A DNA stretch of 64,000 bases, from NCBI RefSeq assembly GCF_047496725.1, contig NC_132977.1:963001-1027000 (forward strand), in the 5' to 3' direction. Source of the stretch: Anoplolepis gracilipes (Eukaryota; Arthropoda; Insecta; Hymenoptera; Formicidae). A model generated the notes under the pieces. It was given only the letters and a program-made list of their open reading frames with translations. It was not told the DNA's origin and ran no database searches. Each line of letters begins with the position of its first letter. Within the stretch, counting starts at the first letter, position 1. The position numbers and the translations under genes are program-made. Shown here piece after piece: positions 35,650-49,058 of the stretch.

Positions 35650-35877
35650 TCAGAGAGTGGACCTATCTGTAATAAAACATGGTTGTAAAAAGACGCGTAT
35701 GTTTTCCGAGTAATGGTGTGTACATACGTCCGTCGCGGTCCGGTGTACGGCGTTACAGGTCGCCGAACGTGCGTGTAATGCAAAACCTGCCGGTATATCG
35801 TCTTTCAAATAATTACTTTTCGTCGAAAGGAAATGAAGGAGGATCCCGAGGATAAGAAGGGTATACGACCGTTTCAT
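35650..35877 (-). CDS. candidate first exon or small ORF with signal peptide, 75 aa
   Basis: ATG at 35877 on the minus strand starts MKRSYTLLILGILLHFLSTK, a near-ideal signal peptide, followed by a short hydrophilic tail with three cysteines. The hydrophobic core could be chance. A possible donor (GCAG|GTTTTG) after DDIPA would make it the first coding exon of a spliced gene, but I found no convincing downstream exon on this strand. Confidence 0.22.
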   Translation of the reverse strand: MKRSYTLLILGILLHFLSTKSNYLKDDIPAGFALHARSATCNAVHRTATDVCTHHYSENIRVFLQPCFITDRSTL

Positions 35878-36975
35878 ACGGGGGAAGATTACCGCGTGCG
35901 TTAACGAAAGGAAGATCGTGAAGGATGTGGAGGTAGTTGAGATCTTATCGAGGATTGCGCCCTCGGGGAATCCAATCGTAAATGACGAAAACTGAAATTA
36001 CGAACAGCCACCGATGTGGCACAAAATTCTGCGTGTCGAATAAATTAACCAACTTATGCACGTCTTTAAATTCCTTTCGTTTAAGCAAAAATAAATTAGA
36101 ATAAATTAAATGCTGTTCGATATCACTAAATATTATTTTTCCATACATCGTTCTCTCTCGTTATATTTTTTTCAAAAGATATTTTTTTTCTACATCTATC
36201 TCTTTTAATAATATTTTTCTCTCTAATAATATTTGTTCTTTTTTTATTGTATTTCCGACATGTATGTGTGTTTTATATTCTCTAAAAAATATTAATATAA
36301 AATGTCTGTGTTTACTACTATGCAAATACATGATAAATATGGTCGAATAATTAAACGCATGACGGTGTTGAAAATTTAGATACCAGTACAACGTACAACG
36401 TGCGTCGCGATAAAATAGCGATGTAATAATAAGAGGGGAATATTGCCATTTATCAAGTTAACTCGTTAGTATAGCAGCTGGTATTAAAAATGTTCGAAAA
36501 ACCGTTCGCGTATGCGGGCCTGTACGTGTCGACGAGAAAGTTTTGCGACGAGCGAAAATTCCCGAAGCGCAAACCACCGCCAAAACGGCAGCGAAAGGAA
36601 GAAGAGCATTTTTTCACTGTCGTTCGCCAGGATTTTTGTAGCGCTACCGAAACAAAAAGCTAGCCACATAGTTCCGAAACAATTTCGTCGTGGAATTCCA
36701 CGACATCCGCGGCTAAAGGGCAGTAAATTTCGCGCGTATTTCGTATCTGTGGTACAATTTGCGTTGAAATTGTTGTCGAAGAAGAATAGGATTTCACGAA
36801 ATTATGCTATAAAATATCAAGATGTACATATATAATTATCCAAGTACCTTTTGATTTTACGCGCAACGTTAATTACCTTTCTCTAATGTAACAAAATAAA
36901 GCAACAAGTTGTCAAGATTAAATATTTCAAAAATAAAAACAAAAAAATTTTTTTATTTTATATATTATTTATTAT

Positions 36976-36979
<4 letters not shown>

Positions 36980-37023
<44 letters not shown>
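36980..37023. repeat. (AT)22 microsatellite
   Basis: Uninterrupted AT dinucleotides embedded in very AT-rich DNA. Confidence 0.95.
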
Positions 37024-37030
<7 letters not shown>

Positions 37031-40000
37031 CATATATATCTGACAATGGCTAAAACTTTTTTTCTTTATCACGTTTTACTTTTTTCTTTAAATTTTTTTT
37101 TAACGTTACAACTTGAAAAGGAATTTCTGCATAATTTTTTGACAGTTTTAGCATTTATAAATATTAATAAAATCTTAGATATATACATATGTCTTATAAA
37201 CTACGCAAGTATATAATTTACAAATTAATCAAATATGCAACGAGAGATGGGACTGCTGGTTGTATTCTAATATGTCTCGTTGTTCCCCTGTAGAAACAAA
37301 GAGAGAACGTTGAGCGTTCGTGGGGCGTTATACCAAGACAGTGAAATATTTCAAACCCGGCGAATTTGTTGAACGCGTAATCCTATTTCCTTCAGGACGG
37401 TACGCGAGTATCAAAGTCTTGATTTGCTCGTGTCACCGTGCGTCTTCCTTCGAATCGTAGCAATCTGCGCGAAACATTTGCATGGGAACGCCCGGTTTTA
37501 ATCCGCACAGCGACGAGCTGCCGGCGCGGTGCTGCTGAATTATGCCAGCGACGTAATTTGCATAACCCTTGCAAGCTGGCCTCGATAAATGACGATTCGC
37601 GGAAAATTGGTCCCCGGACGCACCCCGCGCATCGAATTAAATCCGGCGCTTAATTAACAGAAGTTTACTGCGCGCGCGGACGAGAGTCACCGCAATCTCG
37701 TCCGCTACTACCGTGCTTAAAAGAACGTCGCTGTCATGCAAATCGCGAGAACTTTCTGTTCGGTATTATATACACGTATATTTACATGTCTTACAATCTA
37801 ATTAAATATACAGATTATTGGGTTCTCTTGGATTCTACTCTTTTTGGTGAAAAAAATTCACACACAAAATAATATACATACATGTAACTATTAAATATTA
37901 CGAATAACATTATTGTAGTTTTTTGTCTTTTTTTTAAAGATTGGTGTTTACTTAAATTAAAACATTAAGTGACGATTAAATCATCACCTTCTCGCATTTC
38001 CTTAAATTGAATCAAAGCAAACTTTGAACGTTAGTTACATCGAGAACTGTATCGAGTAATTACGTTCTTAAACTATCGTCGGATAACAGTCGAGAGAACA
38101 TCGAAGTTTCTAAGTAGCGTTTAACTCAAGGAAACTGTTAGTTAATCTCTGAACTTTGCTGTTTGAATCGAGAAAGAAGAAAAACTCATATTAACCGTGT
38201 CCTCCTTTAGAACCGTGCATAATCACAGCTTATATCGGAGTGAATGGCTTCGATCGGTTTATCTTTAAAGCATTGAAATCATTATACTGCAATGATTAGC
38301 ATTTTTTCTTTCCTCGTGTTCTCCGTTCGCACAATTGGCAATTACACCAATCGCGCAATTAAAAATAAAAAAAAATGTTTATTACTAGATAATTCAATGA
38401 CTTTAATGCACAGCGGCAACTGTGAATGTAAGCATGGTCGACATGATCTATAACTCCAAGCTGAATCAAAAGACGATTATCCGACTTGTATCTGGTCGTC
38501 ATATATGTAGCGGAATCTTATTCTTCTCTTCTTTTCTCTTCAGGCGGCACTCTTTCTTTGAGTCTGATGCTGATGATGGTGTAATTTATCGTATTAACAA
38601 TTTATCATATTAACAAATCACTCTCATATCTCTTATGCATAGCTCGACTTAAAGTATCTCGCCTGCGAGATCGTAAGCGTTTCTTTTTCAGCTTTTTCCG
38701 TGCAATTTCGCTTGATTTTTCAAGCTTTTTCTTGCTTCTTCTATTCTGGTCGACAGTTAAATATAGGATCTAAATATAAGATAGCCTAATAATTTTCTTT
38801 CAGATAGAGCGAAAGCGCAATTGTTCGAATCTTCGATCGCCGATTATGGATGTGCCAAGTTAATAATGCAATTCGTTTCGCTTTCATTTCCATGGACTTC
38901 TACCTCGCGGAATGGCATTAATTATCAAACATAAATTGTGTCAGTACGCGTCGCATTTTAACAGGTGGATTCATGCATAAACATGTTCTCTCGATCTACA
39001 ATCCCCAATTGGTCATGTAATATTAAAAATGTAATATCGCTACATATTGTACTGTTCGTCGTGGGCTTTTTCGCTGTTAATGACGCAATCATGCAGCCCG
39101 TCCCCTTTACTGGACGATGTTTCGAATTAACAAATTGCCAGCGCGCCTCTCGTCGTTCCACAAATGCAATTTCGTACCGGTTTTAACTTTAAAGTTCCGT
39201 GCATGTGCATACTAATTTGAACCCACTCGTTTTTTTATTCATTGTTTTATTTCGTCCTCTTTCGAGCCAATTTTGAGAGTAAAAAGCGCAACGAGAATTC
39301 AAATCGTATTTGTTAATTATTGTATATCTTCAACTCTCTCTTTTGCTTTCTCTTTCTTTTTTTTCCCTCCCTCTCTTCATCTGTATTGCAACACGATAAC
39401 ATTTAATAGCGATGAGTGATGATAATTTAATAATACTGTAATTAATAAGTAATTATGAATAATTTAGAATTTATACGTTGTGAGTAACCTTAATTTAATT
39501 CTGTCATGTAATTATATTTTATTAAATACAATATTTAAAGTGATAAAGTGAGAGAGAAATTTTATTGGAAAATTTCAGCAATCTCTAGTTTGTACGTCAT
39601 ATTTGATAAATAATACTTTTTGCACAGATTCTTGTCGCGATTCTATTTCGAGCTTTCTCGTAGAAACCTGTCAGAGGGACGAGGAATTGAAAAAAGTTTC
39701 ATGATCTGATACTGATAGATGAAGGGAGAGAGCAAACATCGAAAGAAACGCACCGGCGGGTTCTGTGCTCCAGTGTCGCATTCCCTGGACGCTGACAGTG
39801 AAGAACCGACTGTCGTACCGCGGAGATTAGTTCCGGTTTCTGAAGAATCGACCGTCATCCTCTACACGACCACCAAGTGTCAGACGGTGAGGATGTACAC
39901 GACGGACGACACTTGGCGAGAAAAAGTCCGATCAAAATCGTGTATCGAAATAGAACAAATCGTCCATGCTGTAACGGGGACGTCGCGATATTTATCAAAA

Positions 40001-40637
40001 GCTAAATCGTTTTAAACCTTGTCATTAGACAAGGGACTTCAGAGGCGTAAAAAGGAAAGATGAATGATGAATTCTACATAGTTGACAATTGCGATAAACG
40101 CACAATGGTCTTTGAATTTTGTTTACTAGGCACTTCGTGACGTTATACATAAATTGAAATTCACATATTAAATTCAAGTGGGTAATTGATATGTGCCGAC
40201 CATACGCGCATTAAATTTAATGAATGGCCACGTGTATCTATCTCTACACTAGCGCATACTCCATTTACAACGCTGCAAACCGCAATGACGCCGGATAATT
40301 CATCGTGGTTTCTAGTAATTCGTCGATACATATATCGTTCGTCGATTACTGGCGGAATGTTCGTATTACGTATTAATAGTGACTCGATAACTTTTGATGT
40401 GCTTGAAATAGTATCAAGTTGAAGATATCCAAGCGTTCTTCTAGCCAAAACGTTCTTTTATCGCTTCTATTTGTTCAAAAACTGTGAGCTATAGTCGAGA
40501 ATTTCAAACATACTCTTTATCACGGTACTCGTAGCACAAAACGCTCTACGCGCAAACTTAAATGACGTCGCACATGGCGGGAGACAGAGGAGAAGGTCCT
40601 TGGAGAGCCGCGCTATAAATATGGCAATAAATCGCTA

Positions 40638-41018
40638 CTATAAATCGTTGGCTTTGTTACCACCGGTATCGATATCCTTGTCGGTCCCGCTATCGTATCC
40701 AAGTTGAATCTCGGCCGACGACGAGGTTGACACGAGAAGAAGGCGGGGACAGGAAGAAAGAAATTGAGAAAGAGCAAACACCCCCGTGTGGGACGAGGCA
40801 CGAACGCACGGACGCGTTTCCATAAGAGGACGAGGAGGAGAGGATGCTTTCGATAACGCTCTTGTTACCACACTTGTATCAGAGTCCTCGAGAACCAGAC
40901 TAGTCGCTCGATCTTTTGCGTAGATAGTGACTCGCTCCAGATGTCTCGATTCTTCGCCGCTGGAGAGTTCATCCGAATCACCATCGAAGCACCATCTTGT
41001 CGTAAAATCCAGTCGCAA
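40638..41018 (-). CDS. candidate acidic ORF or exon, 126 aa, unrecognised
   Basis: The first ~60 residues look protein-like: CFDGDSDELSSGEESRHLE, then VTIYAKDRATSLVLEDSDTS. A possible acceptor (acgacaag) precedes the acidic segment. The C-terminal half is Ser/Pro-rich and less convincing. No domain is recognised. Confidence 0.18.
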   Translation of the reverse strand: MRLDFTTRWCFDGDSDELSSGEESRHLERVTIYAKDRATSLVLEDSDTSVVTRALSKASSPPRPLMETRPCVRASSHTGVFALSQFLSSCPRLLLVSTSSSAEIQLGYDSGTDKDIDTGGNKANDL

Positions 41019-41349
41019 GATGAATTGGAGAGGTGTCGTCGTCGGTAAGGGAAAATGTCAAGGTTGCAACGGGGGTCTTTTCACATTTCGCATGACAGTT
41101 GGAAAGACGAATGTAAGCGCCAATTTAACTTTTCAAGAACCTCTTTAAGATTGAAAGAGAGTTTGTCAAACGCGAGGAAAAAATATATTTTTTTAAGAAA
41201 ATAGAACACTTTAGAGTGTATCAAGAAAAAAGTTACTGTATAAAGATGTAAAATAGTAAATATTAATTATCTAGAGTTATTAATAAAATGAGATTCGTAA
41301 AGTAATTTAAGTAGTTTAAGCAATTTCTTTAATTTCTTTAAAACTCTTT

Positions 41350-41800
41350 TGTGTTTATTTTTCATAAAACTTAATAGATTGCCTAATGAATTGAGAGTCA
41401 ACGATTTCTTTCTATCTGTCTTCGAGCAATATTTCGAGTTTTGTTTGTTGCATTCTCGTGTTTCTTACTGCCTTTGTTCAGTGAAACTCACGATGTTTTA
41501 GATATTGTCAACTCGTAGTTTTAATTTCGAACACTCAAAGTGCATCATCTCTTCTTCTTTTATAACGTCTTTATTTTAGTTGTATCTGAAATTAATCGAT
41601 CGCTTAATGGATTGAAAGCCAACAATTTCTTCCTGTCTGTCTTCGAGCAATATTTCGAGTTTTTTTTTGCTGCATTCTCGTCTTTTACTGACTTTTGTTC
41701 AATGAAACTCACGATTTTTCAGATATTGTCAACTCGTGTTTTAATTTCGACAACACTCAAAGTGCATCATCTTTTCTTTTAGAACATTTTTATTTTAGTT
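41350..41800. repeat. 222-bp tandem duplication, two diverged copies
   Basis: Copy 1 is about 41350-41571 and copy 2 about 41572-41793. Shared blocks include CTTCGAGCAATATTTCGAG (41420 and 41641), AAACTCACGAT, GATATTGTCAACTCGT and ACACTCAAAGTGCATCATCT. The offset is 221-222 bp throughout. The start of a possible third copy (tttttattttagtt) follows before similarity is lost. No coding frame is conserved between copies. Confidence 0.85.
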
Positions 41801-42723
41801 ACTTCTCGTGCTTTCTTTTTTTTCCGACCGAATTTTCGATAAATACCACCTTATTCTGGACTTTATCCGTCGTGAAAATTTCATTTCCTCTCATTGTTTC
41901 CGCATCAGACCCTCCTTTAGGAAACTTCATCACGAGAGGGATCTTCGCGTAGTTTAACGCATCTAACTTTGTATTAACCACGTATTAGACTTTCGGAAAA
42001 AAGCATAATGGGAATCTCAGAGAAACATTACATGAATTTTCTGATTATTATCATGTATAAAAATGCGATATACCTTGCCGAAAATCTCGCTAGTCCATAC
42101 ATAGAAAAAAAGAATATTCTCTTATTTCGACAATATCTTTATTTTCAAAATGTAAATCTTGAAATGAGATTATATTGCGTTAAACAAAGAAAAATATATT
42201 CTTGTTATTTAAGAATAATTTTCTTGATGGGGAGGAAAAAATGTAGGATTGAAAATAACACATGTTCAAATGGAAGATTATAATTTTCTTAGAGTTAAAA
42301 TAATTATTTTATTCTTGAAATGACAATTGTAATATTGAAATAAGATTATATTATTGTTGAAATTTAAGATTTTTAAATTTTTCCAAGAAGATTATAAATT
42401 GTTGCGTATATATGAAACAATGAACGCGTTCATATGAGTATATAAGTTTTGATTTGACACTTACCCTTTTTTTCTGCCTATCTCCTTTCTTCTCCTTCGT
42501 GCACCATAATTGAAACACGCAAACAAACGGGAGAAAAGCCCTACCCGTCGATCCTATCGTATCTCTCCGTGACCACGTGCACTTCTTCAATGAGAGACTT
42601 CGCTCCGCAGGACTCCGGAGCGCATTATCGCTTAGCACGCCCAATGCGCTCCAGGCATTCCGAGGTAGCCCGGCGCTATCGTATTCTTTCGTCTCTCTGA
42701 GATTTGCACGCGCGTTGCATGCA

Positions 42724-42832
<109 letters not shown>

Positions 42833-43116
42833 GTGTTCGCTCAGCCGTAGGCGCGAGACTTCCCGCAGATTACGCGCGTCTCGTCGCGTTGCGTCGCGTC
42901 GTCTGTGCTCTCTTCCTCGTGCAGAGGAAAATCAAAGAGGCGAATTGAAAAAGTCGGAGCGAGTATAGAGCCGCGACGCACGCTTTATTTACGACGTTAT
43001 TTCCGAGGAATCCGCCAGTACTCGTCGCGCGGTGGCAATTTGGTCGCACGGCCGTGTTACCCGCTAGCCAGGCCGATGTAAATGCAAATACAAATGCATT
43101 TAAACCAGCCGCACTG

Positions 43117-43122
<6 letters not shown>

Positions 43123-43159
<37 letters not shown>
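43123..43159. repeat. (CT)18 microsatellite
   Basis: Uninterrupted CT after a C-rich run. Confidence 0.95.
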
Positions 43160-43161
<2 letters not shown>

Positions 43162-45594
43162 CGTCCCTCGATCTCTCTTTCACTCGCGGGTTCGCGATTG
43201 CAACTTCCTCTTCTTCCTCCAGCATCCTCCTCGTGCTCCGACAGTCCGAGGCTCTACGGCCGTAACCGTTAATCCGTGTTGCAACTAACCGTGCACGAAT
43301 GTGTGAGCGGTGACTGCACACGTACACGTGGCTCAACAGCCCTCTCGGTAGATCTAATACTCTCTTCGGTGTCTGCAAATCCTGATTCAGATACTCTATG
43401 AAATGTTATTTCTTTTTTTCATTTTTTTATTCTCGTGTACGCGCGGTTAGTTTTCCTTTAACAGTGCACGTCTCAAAGATTCATAAACCGAGAGACGGAA
43501 TTGCTCGAAAGCATAGCAATGCTAATAGCTAATAGCTAATAAACGGTCTTGACGGCGAGAGCGGATGTGGCTCGCTGCGGTCTCGGCATTAAAAAACTTG
43601 TCAGAATACGCAATTTCCGTGATGACAGCCTTTCAGCATATTATTGCAAACTCGAGAAGACTATATTACAATTTTCTTCCTTCTTTCAAAATAGTAGCAT
43701 TAAGCTCACATCAAACGTTGTAAAATTACTTAAATACTATTAATGCTTTCAATGTTGGAGCGATCAAATTACATGATCTTCGCTTAATGACAGATTGTTT
43801 TCAATATAAAATAACCACGCACCGAGTGTCGAGATTTAATCATCATAATAAAAAAAAGCAACACACTTTGATATTTTCGAATAATCGAGTTTACGTATCT
43901 TTTTTCACAGCAACGTATTTCATCATTAATTAATTGCAAGTATTTTAATGCGACGTGCGCGCACGATGTTGCCACGAGTTGCGGACGGTCCATATGTCAC
44001 CGATCTGTAGTTTATTCTATTTTTAGATTTCAGATGCACTTGTCAGACATTCGTTGCGCGTCGCGTTGCGCTCGATGTCGCGTGAAATTCGCGTGACTTT
44101 AATTCATTCTATTTTGCAACGGATTTATTAACACATTCTTCCTCTGTCCAATTTGTCTGCCTATCCGCGAAATAATATATTGCGGGTGATTTTATCTTAT
44201 TATATTTTCAAAATGTATACTATCTCTTTATATATCACATCTTCTAGTTGATGTGCAAAAGATTAATTCAATCAATAAAAATATTAAAAGACATGTAAAT
44301 CGATAAAATATTAAATTATTTTGAAATGATTGCATTAGATGTATAAATATACAAAGACTTTAATCTATAAATTATCCGCGGCGACGTTAAATAAATTAAT
44401 TTAAAAAATTTGAAAGAGATTTTGCAGAAAAACGTATTTTCTTCTATCGTGCAAAGGTGTTTCTCTCTTCTCACGAGGGGGAACTCACCCCATCGTATAT
44501 ACGAATCATAGCGGACGTGTCTGGCGACGACAGGATAAAGAGGCGCTCCTACACGCACTTACGTCACGTCCTTCCCCTTTGTACTCCCGCGCCATCCGGT
44601 GCAAAACCATTCGCCGTCTTATCAGTACAGAGTGCGCGCGTCCAGATAAGGCACGTTGGACGTGGTGCGCGCCCAACAGCATAAATTGTTTCGAGGACAC
44701 TCTCCGATCTCGCGAGCGATTCGCGAACAGTGAGAAACGACGAATGGGTTTATATGCAATCGTTTATATGTGTCACATATATGTATATATACATATACAT
44801 ATATGGGAAGCGACTGTTCCACGTTTGTTCACTGTACGATCGAAGGAATGAATGTCTCCCCTTCCCTGTTCATCTCTCGTCTCTTGTCTCGGAAGAGCGG
44901 GAAGTTTGTTGAAACCACAAGAAAGTACTTCTGCGACGCTTTTCTCTCGTAACAATCTACCGTAATCTTCGAATGTCTCGGACATGCTCTTGTGACACGC
45001 CATCGAAAGAAATAACGCGTCTTCCGTATATCTGTTAAAGATTGTACAAACGACTGTTCTAACTTTTCTAACTCTAATTAAAAAGAAATAGTTTTATTAT
45101 TCTCTATCTCACAATTAGCGTATGTTTCATTTAAATATCATTTATATATTGAAAGCTTTTTCGTAAATCTCACATTTTTCGTTCGAGAAATTACAGTACC
45201 TCGATTTCGCCAAGAAAACACTCCGGAAATCCGCTTTTATTGGAGATTGTGCAGCGATTTAAACGGGAGAATGCGGCCGAAGCTTTTTCGTTTGCTGGAA
45301 TTGGTAGATAGCAAGATGAAGACGAAGGATGAGTATTAGCCAGGGCAAGAAAGCGGCTCCAGCCTCCAGCGCGTTACTTTCGTTGGTAAACTGTGGTCAG
45401 CATTTCTCGAAGATCTTACCGCGATTTACAGGAGCGAACGTTATTAAGGAGTTTTCGTTCGCGGCGATCCAAAGGACCGAAGGAAGAGAAATTTTCCGTG
45501 GTGGTTAGGTTGCTCGGTGGATTGACCGCCACCGAGAATTTTATTTCTCCTCCGAAACAGGTACGAGTCGAGAGGAATAAAATAGTGGGGGCGG

Positions 45595-45599
<5 letters not shown>

Positions 45600-45639
<40 letters not shown>
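45600..45639. repeat. (GA)20 microsatellite
   Basis: Uninterrupted GA dinucleotides. Confidence 0.95.
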
Positions 45640-45641
<2 letters not shown>

Positions 45642-46749
45642 AACATTGTCGAGGAGAGGATGGGGACGGTGGTTCGTTAGCCGATGTAATTTCAAACTTG
45701 CTGACGGTTCCGTGTATGAATGGATTCGGGGGAGAAGGTGATCGGACCTGGGGAGGCCCGCGAAACCCCCAGTCTATTGGGCCGATGCATCTTGCTCTAA
45801 AGCCCAGGGGTGGATTAGATCTTCAATTGACCCTCTTCAAGTTTATTTTATAAACTACCAGCCGTTTGACCAGCCGTTCAAGAAAACCAACTCTCAAGTG
45901 GCGCGCATATACAAAGCTTTCTTCCAATACTTTACGTTTTACTTTGACTTTGCCTTCGCGTAGGAAGTAATGGAGCGGCTTTTAGGCAAAGTGAATAAGG
46001 AAGTCAGCAGACTGATGAAGATGACTTTTACATCAGGACGGTACAGTTTACAAATATTACCTTTTTTTAACGGCAACATATTTCTCTGCGTTTTTGTAAT
46101 ATTTAAAAAATGTATATCGTATAATATCGAGAAATGTTATCGAGTGATGATGAAATAGTTACTATCAGAATCGATAATTCTACATTTGTACGAGCGAAAC
46201 TTTTGTTGCGAAAATTGGCATTAACCTGATTGCAATTCTAACTAAAATTAAGGGGGATTCTTGCTAAATTTTCCGCGTATATAAATCACACGATAGCTTG
46301 CATTGTGTAATCCCGTGAGCTTTAAAGGTAATTGTCTTGCATTTGCACTTGTAAGCATAACGCGGTGAATATTCTCCATCTTTCTTATATAAAATATCGC
46401 CTAAAAATAATTTACAATTTAATTTAATACAAAAATAAAATAAGAGCAATATTCTTCTACTAATAATTTTATGTTGATATTTTAGATATTACAACAGATA
46501 TTAATATGCTATTTTATAAAATTAATGCCATGTTGTCGCTTTCTGCTTTGTATCAAAAAGAAAATTGTCTTTACAATTTATTTTCTAGTTCTTACTCGAA
46601 GTAATTATATGCTACTACAGTATCGCCGTTAATTTTTATGATATCTCTGTAGATAGCCCGCGACATTGTTTCTCAAGCCTGAAAAATACTTTGGAAAAGA
46701 AAAACTGTATAAGCAAGAATGGCTGAGCAAGTTGGCGTGCTGGGAAGTG

Positions 46750-47133
46750 TTAAAAACTGTCGTTATTCATAATTAGCGCCGAATCACCGAGGCTTTTACA
46801 CGGATGAAGGCCTTTTAAAACGATGGGGGATTCGTGACAGTTGGCTATTAAAATAGTTGAGCACGCAGGCACGATATTATAGCGAATTCCTAGCCTTCGT
46901 TGAATGTCCAACGCGTTGCTTGAAACAATGAAAAAAAGTCTCGCCGCAATCATGAAGTTAGTTACATGAGCAAAATTGTTTCCACTTATGGCATGGCTAG
47001 TGGTATGCATATTGTCGTCGTCCAGTAAATTCGATTGATAATTATTTCTCGAAATTGTGTGTTTTGTACATGAAAATGATCCATCAAGAAAGATTACGAG
47101 TAGCAAGACCACTCTGATATCGCATTTTTTCAT
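46750..47133 (-). CDS. candidate small secreted protein, 127 aa, unrecognised
   Basis: An ATG-initiated frame that opens with a good signal-peptide profile: basic start MKKCDIR, then VVLLLVIFL, with a plausible cut near GSFSC. The mature part is hydrophilic with an acidic patch (LLDDDN) and cysteines near residues 22, 95, 103 and 115. The codons are not low-complexity and the other two frames of this strand are full of stops. I see no homology I can name, no confident TATA box and no splice partner, so it may be a chance frame or an exon of a larger gene. Confidence 0.28.
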   Translation of the reverse strand: MKKCDIRVVLLLVIFLDGSFSCTKHTISRNNYQSNLLDDDNMHTTSHAISGNNFAHVTNFMIAARLFFIVSSNALDIQRRLGIRYNIVPACSTILIANCHESPIVLKGLHPCKSLGDSALIMNNDSF

Positions 47134-47819
47134 CTTACATCACTTACATAAAAATTAACAAATATGTCTAGAGTTAGCATTAACAATATAAGAATTAAAT
47201 AATAAAACAATTCATAAATATTGAGTATCAAAATCTTTTACAATATTGGTTCTTCTAAAAAAAAAGATTCTTTCAAAGCAATTTTTTTTAATTGTAACCA
47301 CGCATAATCTGAGATAATTGCAGACAGCATAAGAATGAATCCAAATGAAGTGCCTTGGATGTTGGCCATATAGCCTGTATACAAGTTTTCCATAGTCTTT
47401 ATAATCACAAAACCGACCACTTGGCGAGCTAGTCCTTCCTTGATGAATAAACTTTTTCTCGTAGGGTTTGCCTCCTGCGAATAAACGAGGCACGCCCAGT
47501 CATTTGTGCAAACGTATAAAAGGATCGCGAGAAAGGCAATGAATCGCTTTATTTGACTAAAAAAAGCGAAAGGAAGCAAAAAGTGGGAGGAATTGCTGCA
47601 TTGGTAAATAAGATCTTAGGGGATGGAAATCGCGACACAATGATAAGCATATACAAAATAAATCTTTCCAAAAGCAGCATTTGAACGATTGATTCTAATT
47701 AATGAAATCTATATACATATAGCTAAATGTATATAGAATATAGTCTCTAGAAATTTAATTTTTTCGACAGATTAAGAGACAAAAATGAAGAGATGTTATA
47801 CATTTAAAAACTTTAATAT

Positions 47820-47823
<4 letters not shown>

Positions 47824-47885
<62 letters not shown>
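47824..47885. repeat. (AT)31 microsatellite
   Basis: About 62 bp of uninterrupted AT. Confidence 0.95.
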
Positions 47886-47887
<2 letters not shown>

Positions 47888-49038
47888 GGAATATGAAGAA
47901 TAGAAAGGATTTAATACGCAAGGATACTTGTGTATTTACCATAACAATTCGAACCCTTATCAATAACTTTTGTTCGAGATTTTGACGGGGGTTGTCCGAA
48001 ACAAAGACGGCAATTTCTAAAGGCGCTTCGTTACGTCCGCGGTAGTTGACGTCACCACCGACGTTGGCGAAAGGCCGCAACAAAGGAGCCGAGATCCACA
48101 AAGAGGAATATTATTTCTGCCGGGCGTAATCCTACAGGCGAGTACGAATATTTATTACGCGGGCCATGTTAAAGCGGCCAGCTGAATGTGAAAACAATGG
48201 CGGATTTTCCTCAATCTGACGACTAGCCACACACGAATAACATGGTCTATTCTGATTTATAGAGGACCTCTTTTTCTCGCTTTATATTACAGCAGAATTA
48301 AACTTTCTGTCAGTATTATAATACTAAATTAACAACGTTAAAAGCACTCTTATTTCGTGATGACACGTGATTAATATGTATGACATGGTAATCAGAAAAT
48401 ATTGATATCATAAAATCAGTTTTAATTTCTTGAGTCACACAATTTATTATACTATTATTGTTTATTGTTTTTACCAATTTATATTGTCTAAAAATATTAA
48501 AAATATATTAATATATTCTCTTGACGCTGGAATTAAATTACAATTTTGCCTGAATCAAGAAGCATAATATCTTCCTACCAAAGTCTAGATTATCGCGAGG
48601 AAAACAAAACGAGGACATTTTTTTTTTATCCCTTTGTCACACAAAAGGAGTTCCCGATTTTCATAGTAAGCCCATCTCTTTGCCTAACCGGCATAACCGT
48701 CATTTTGCGCAGAGAGCAAAGCCGCCGTGCGCGCGCTCTTTCCGCTCTTTTACCCTTGTTTTAAAATATTTGGGTTTTATGAACGCGCTCGCAGGGTGCA
48801 TAAATTATACGGTATTCCGTGTAACGTAGGGAGAAGGAGAAAGAGAGATGCGAAGAAGCGAAGCGTCCGGAATATAATGTCCCGTCGGCTTTTTCCCCCG
48901 GCACAAAACACCGTCGGTAAAGCACACAAATTGCGCGACGAGAGAAAGAGGAGAAGAAGCAGGAGAAGCCGACCGCTCGGATGTCACATCGAATATTCGT
49001 GGAATAAATTGTCACGTTCCATGCTCACATATATAGAC

Positions 49039-49058
49039 ATATATATATATATATATAC
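49039..49058. repeat. (AT)n microsatellite, short
   Basis: About ten AT units followed by ACACATACATAC. Confidence 0.85.

Noticed and set aside
38822..38832. GTTCGAATC resembling a tRNA B box
   Set aside because: No A box or cloverleaf at the right distance upstream.
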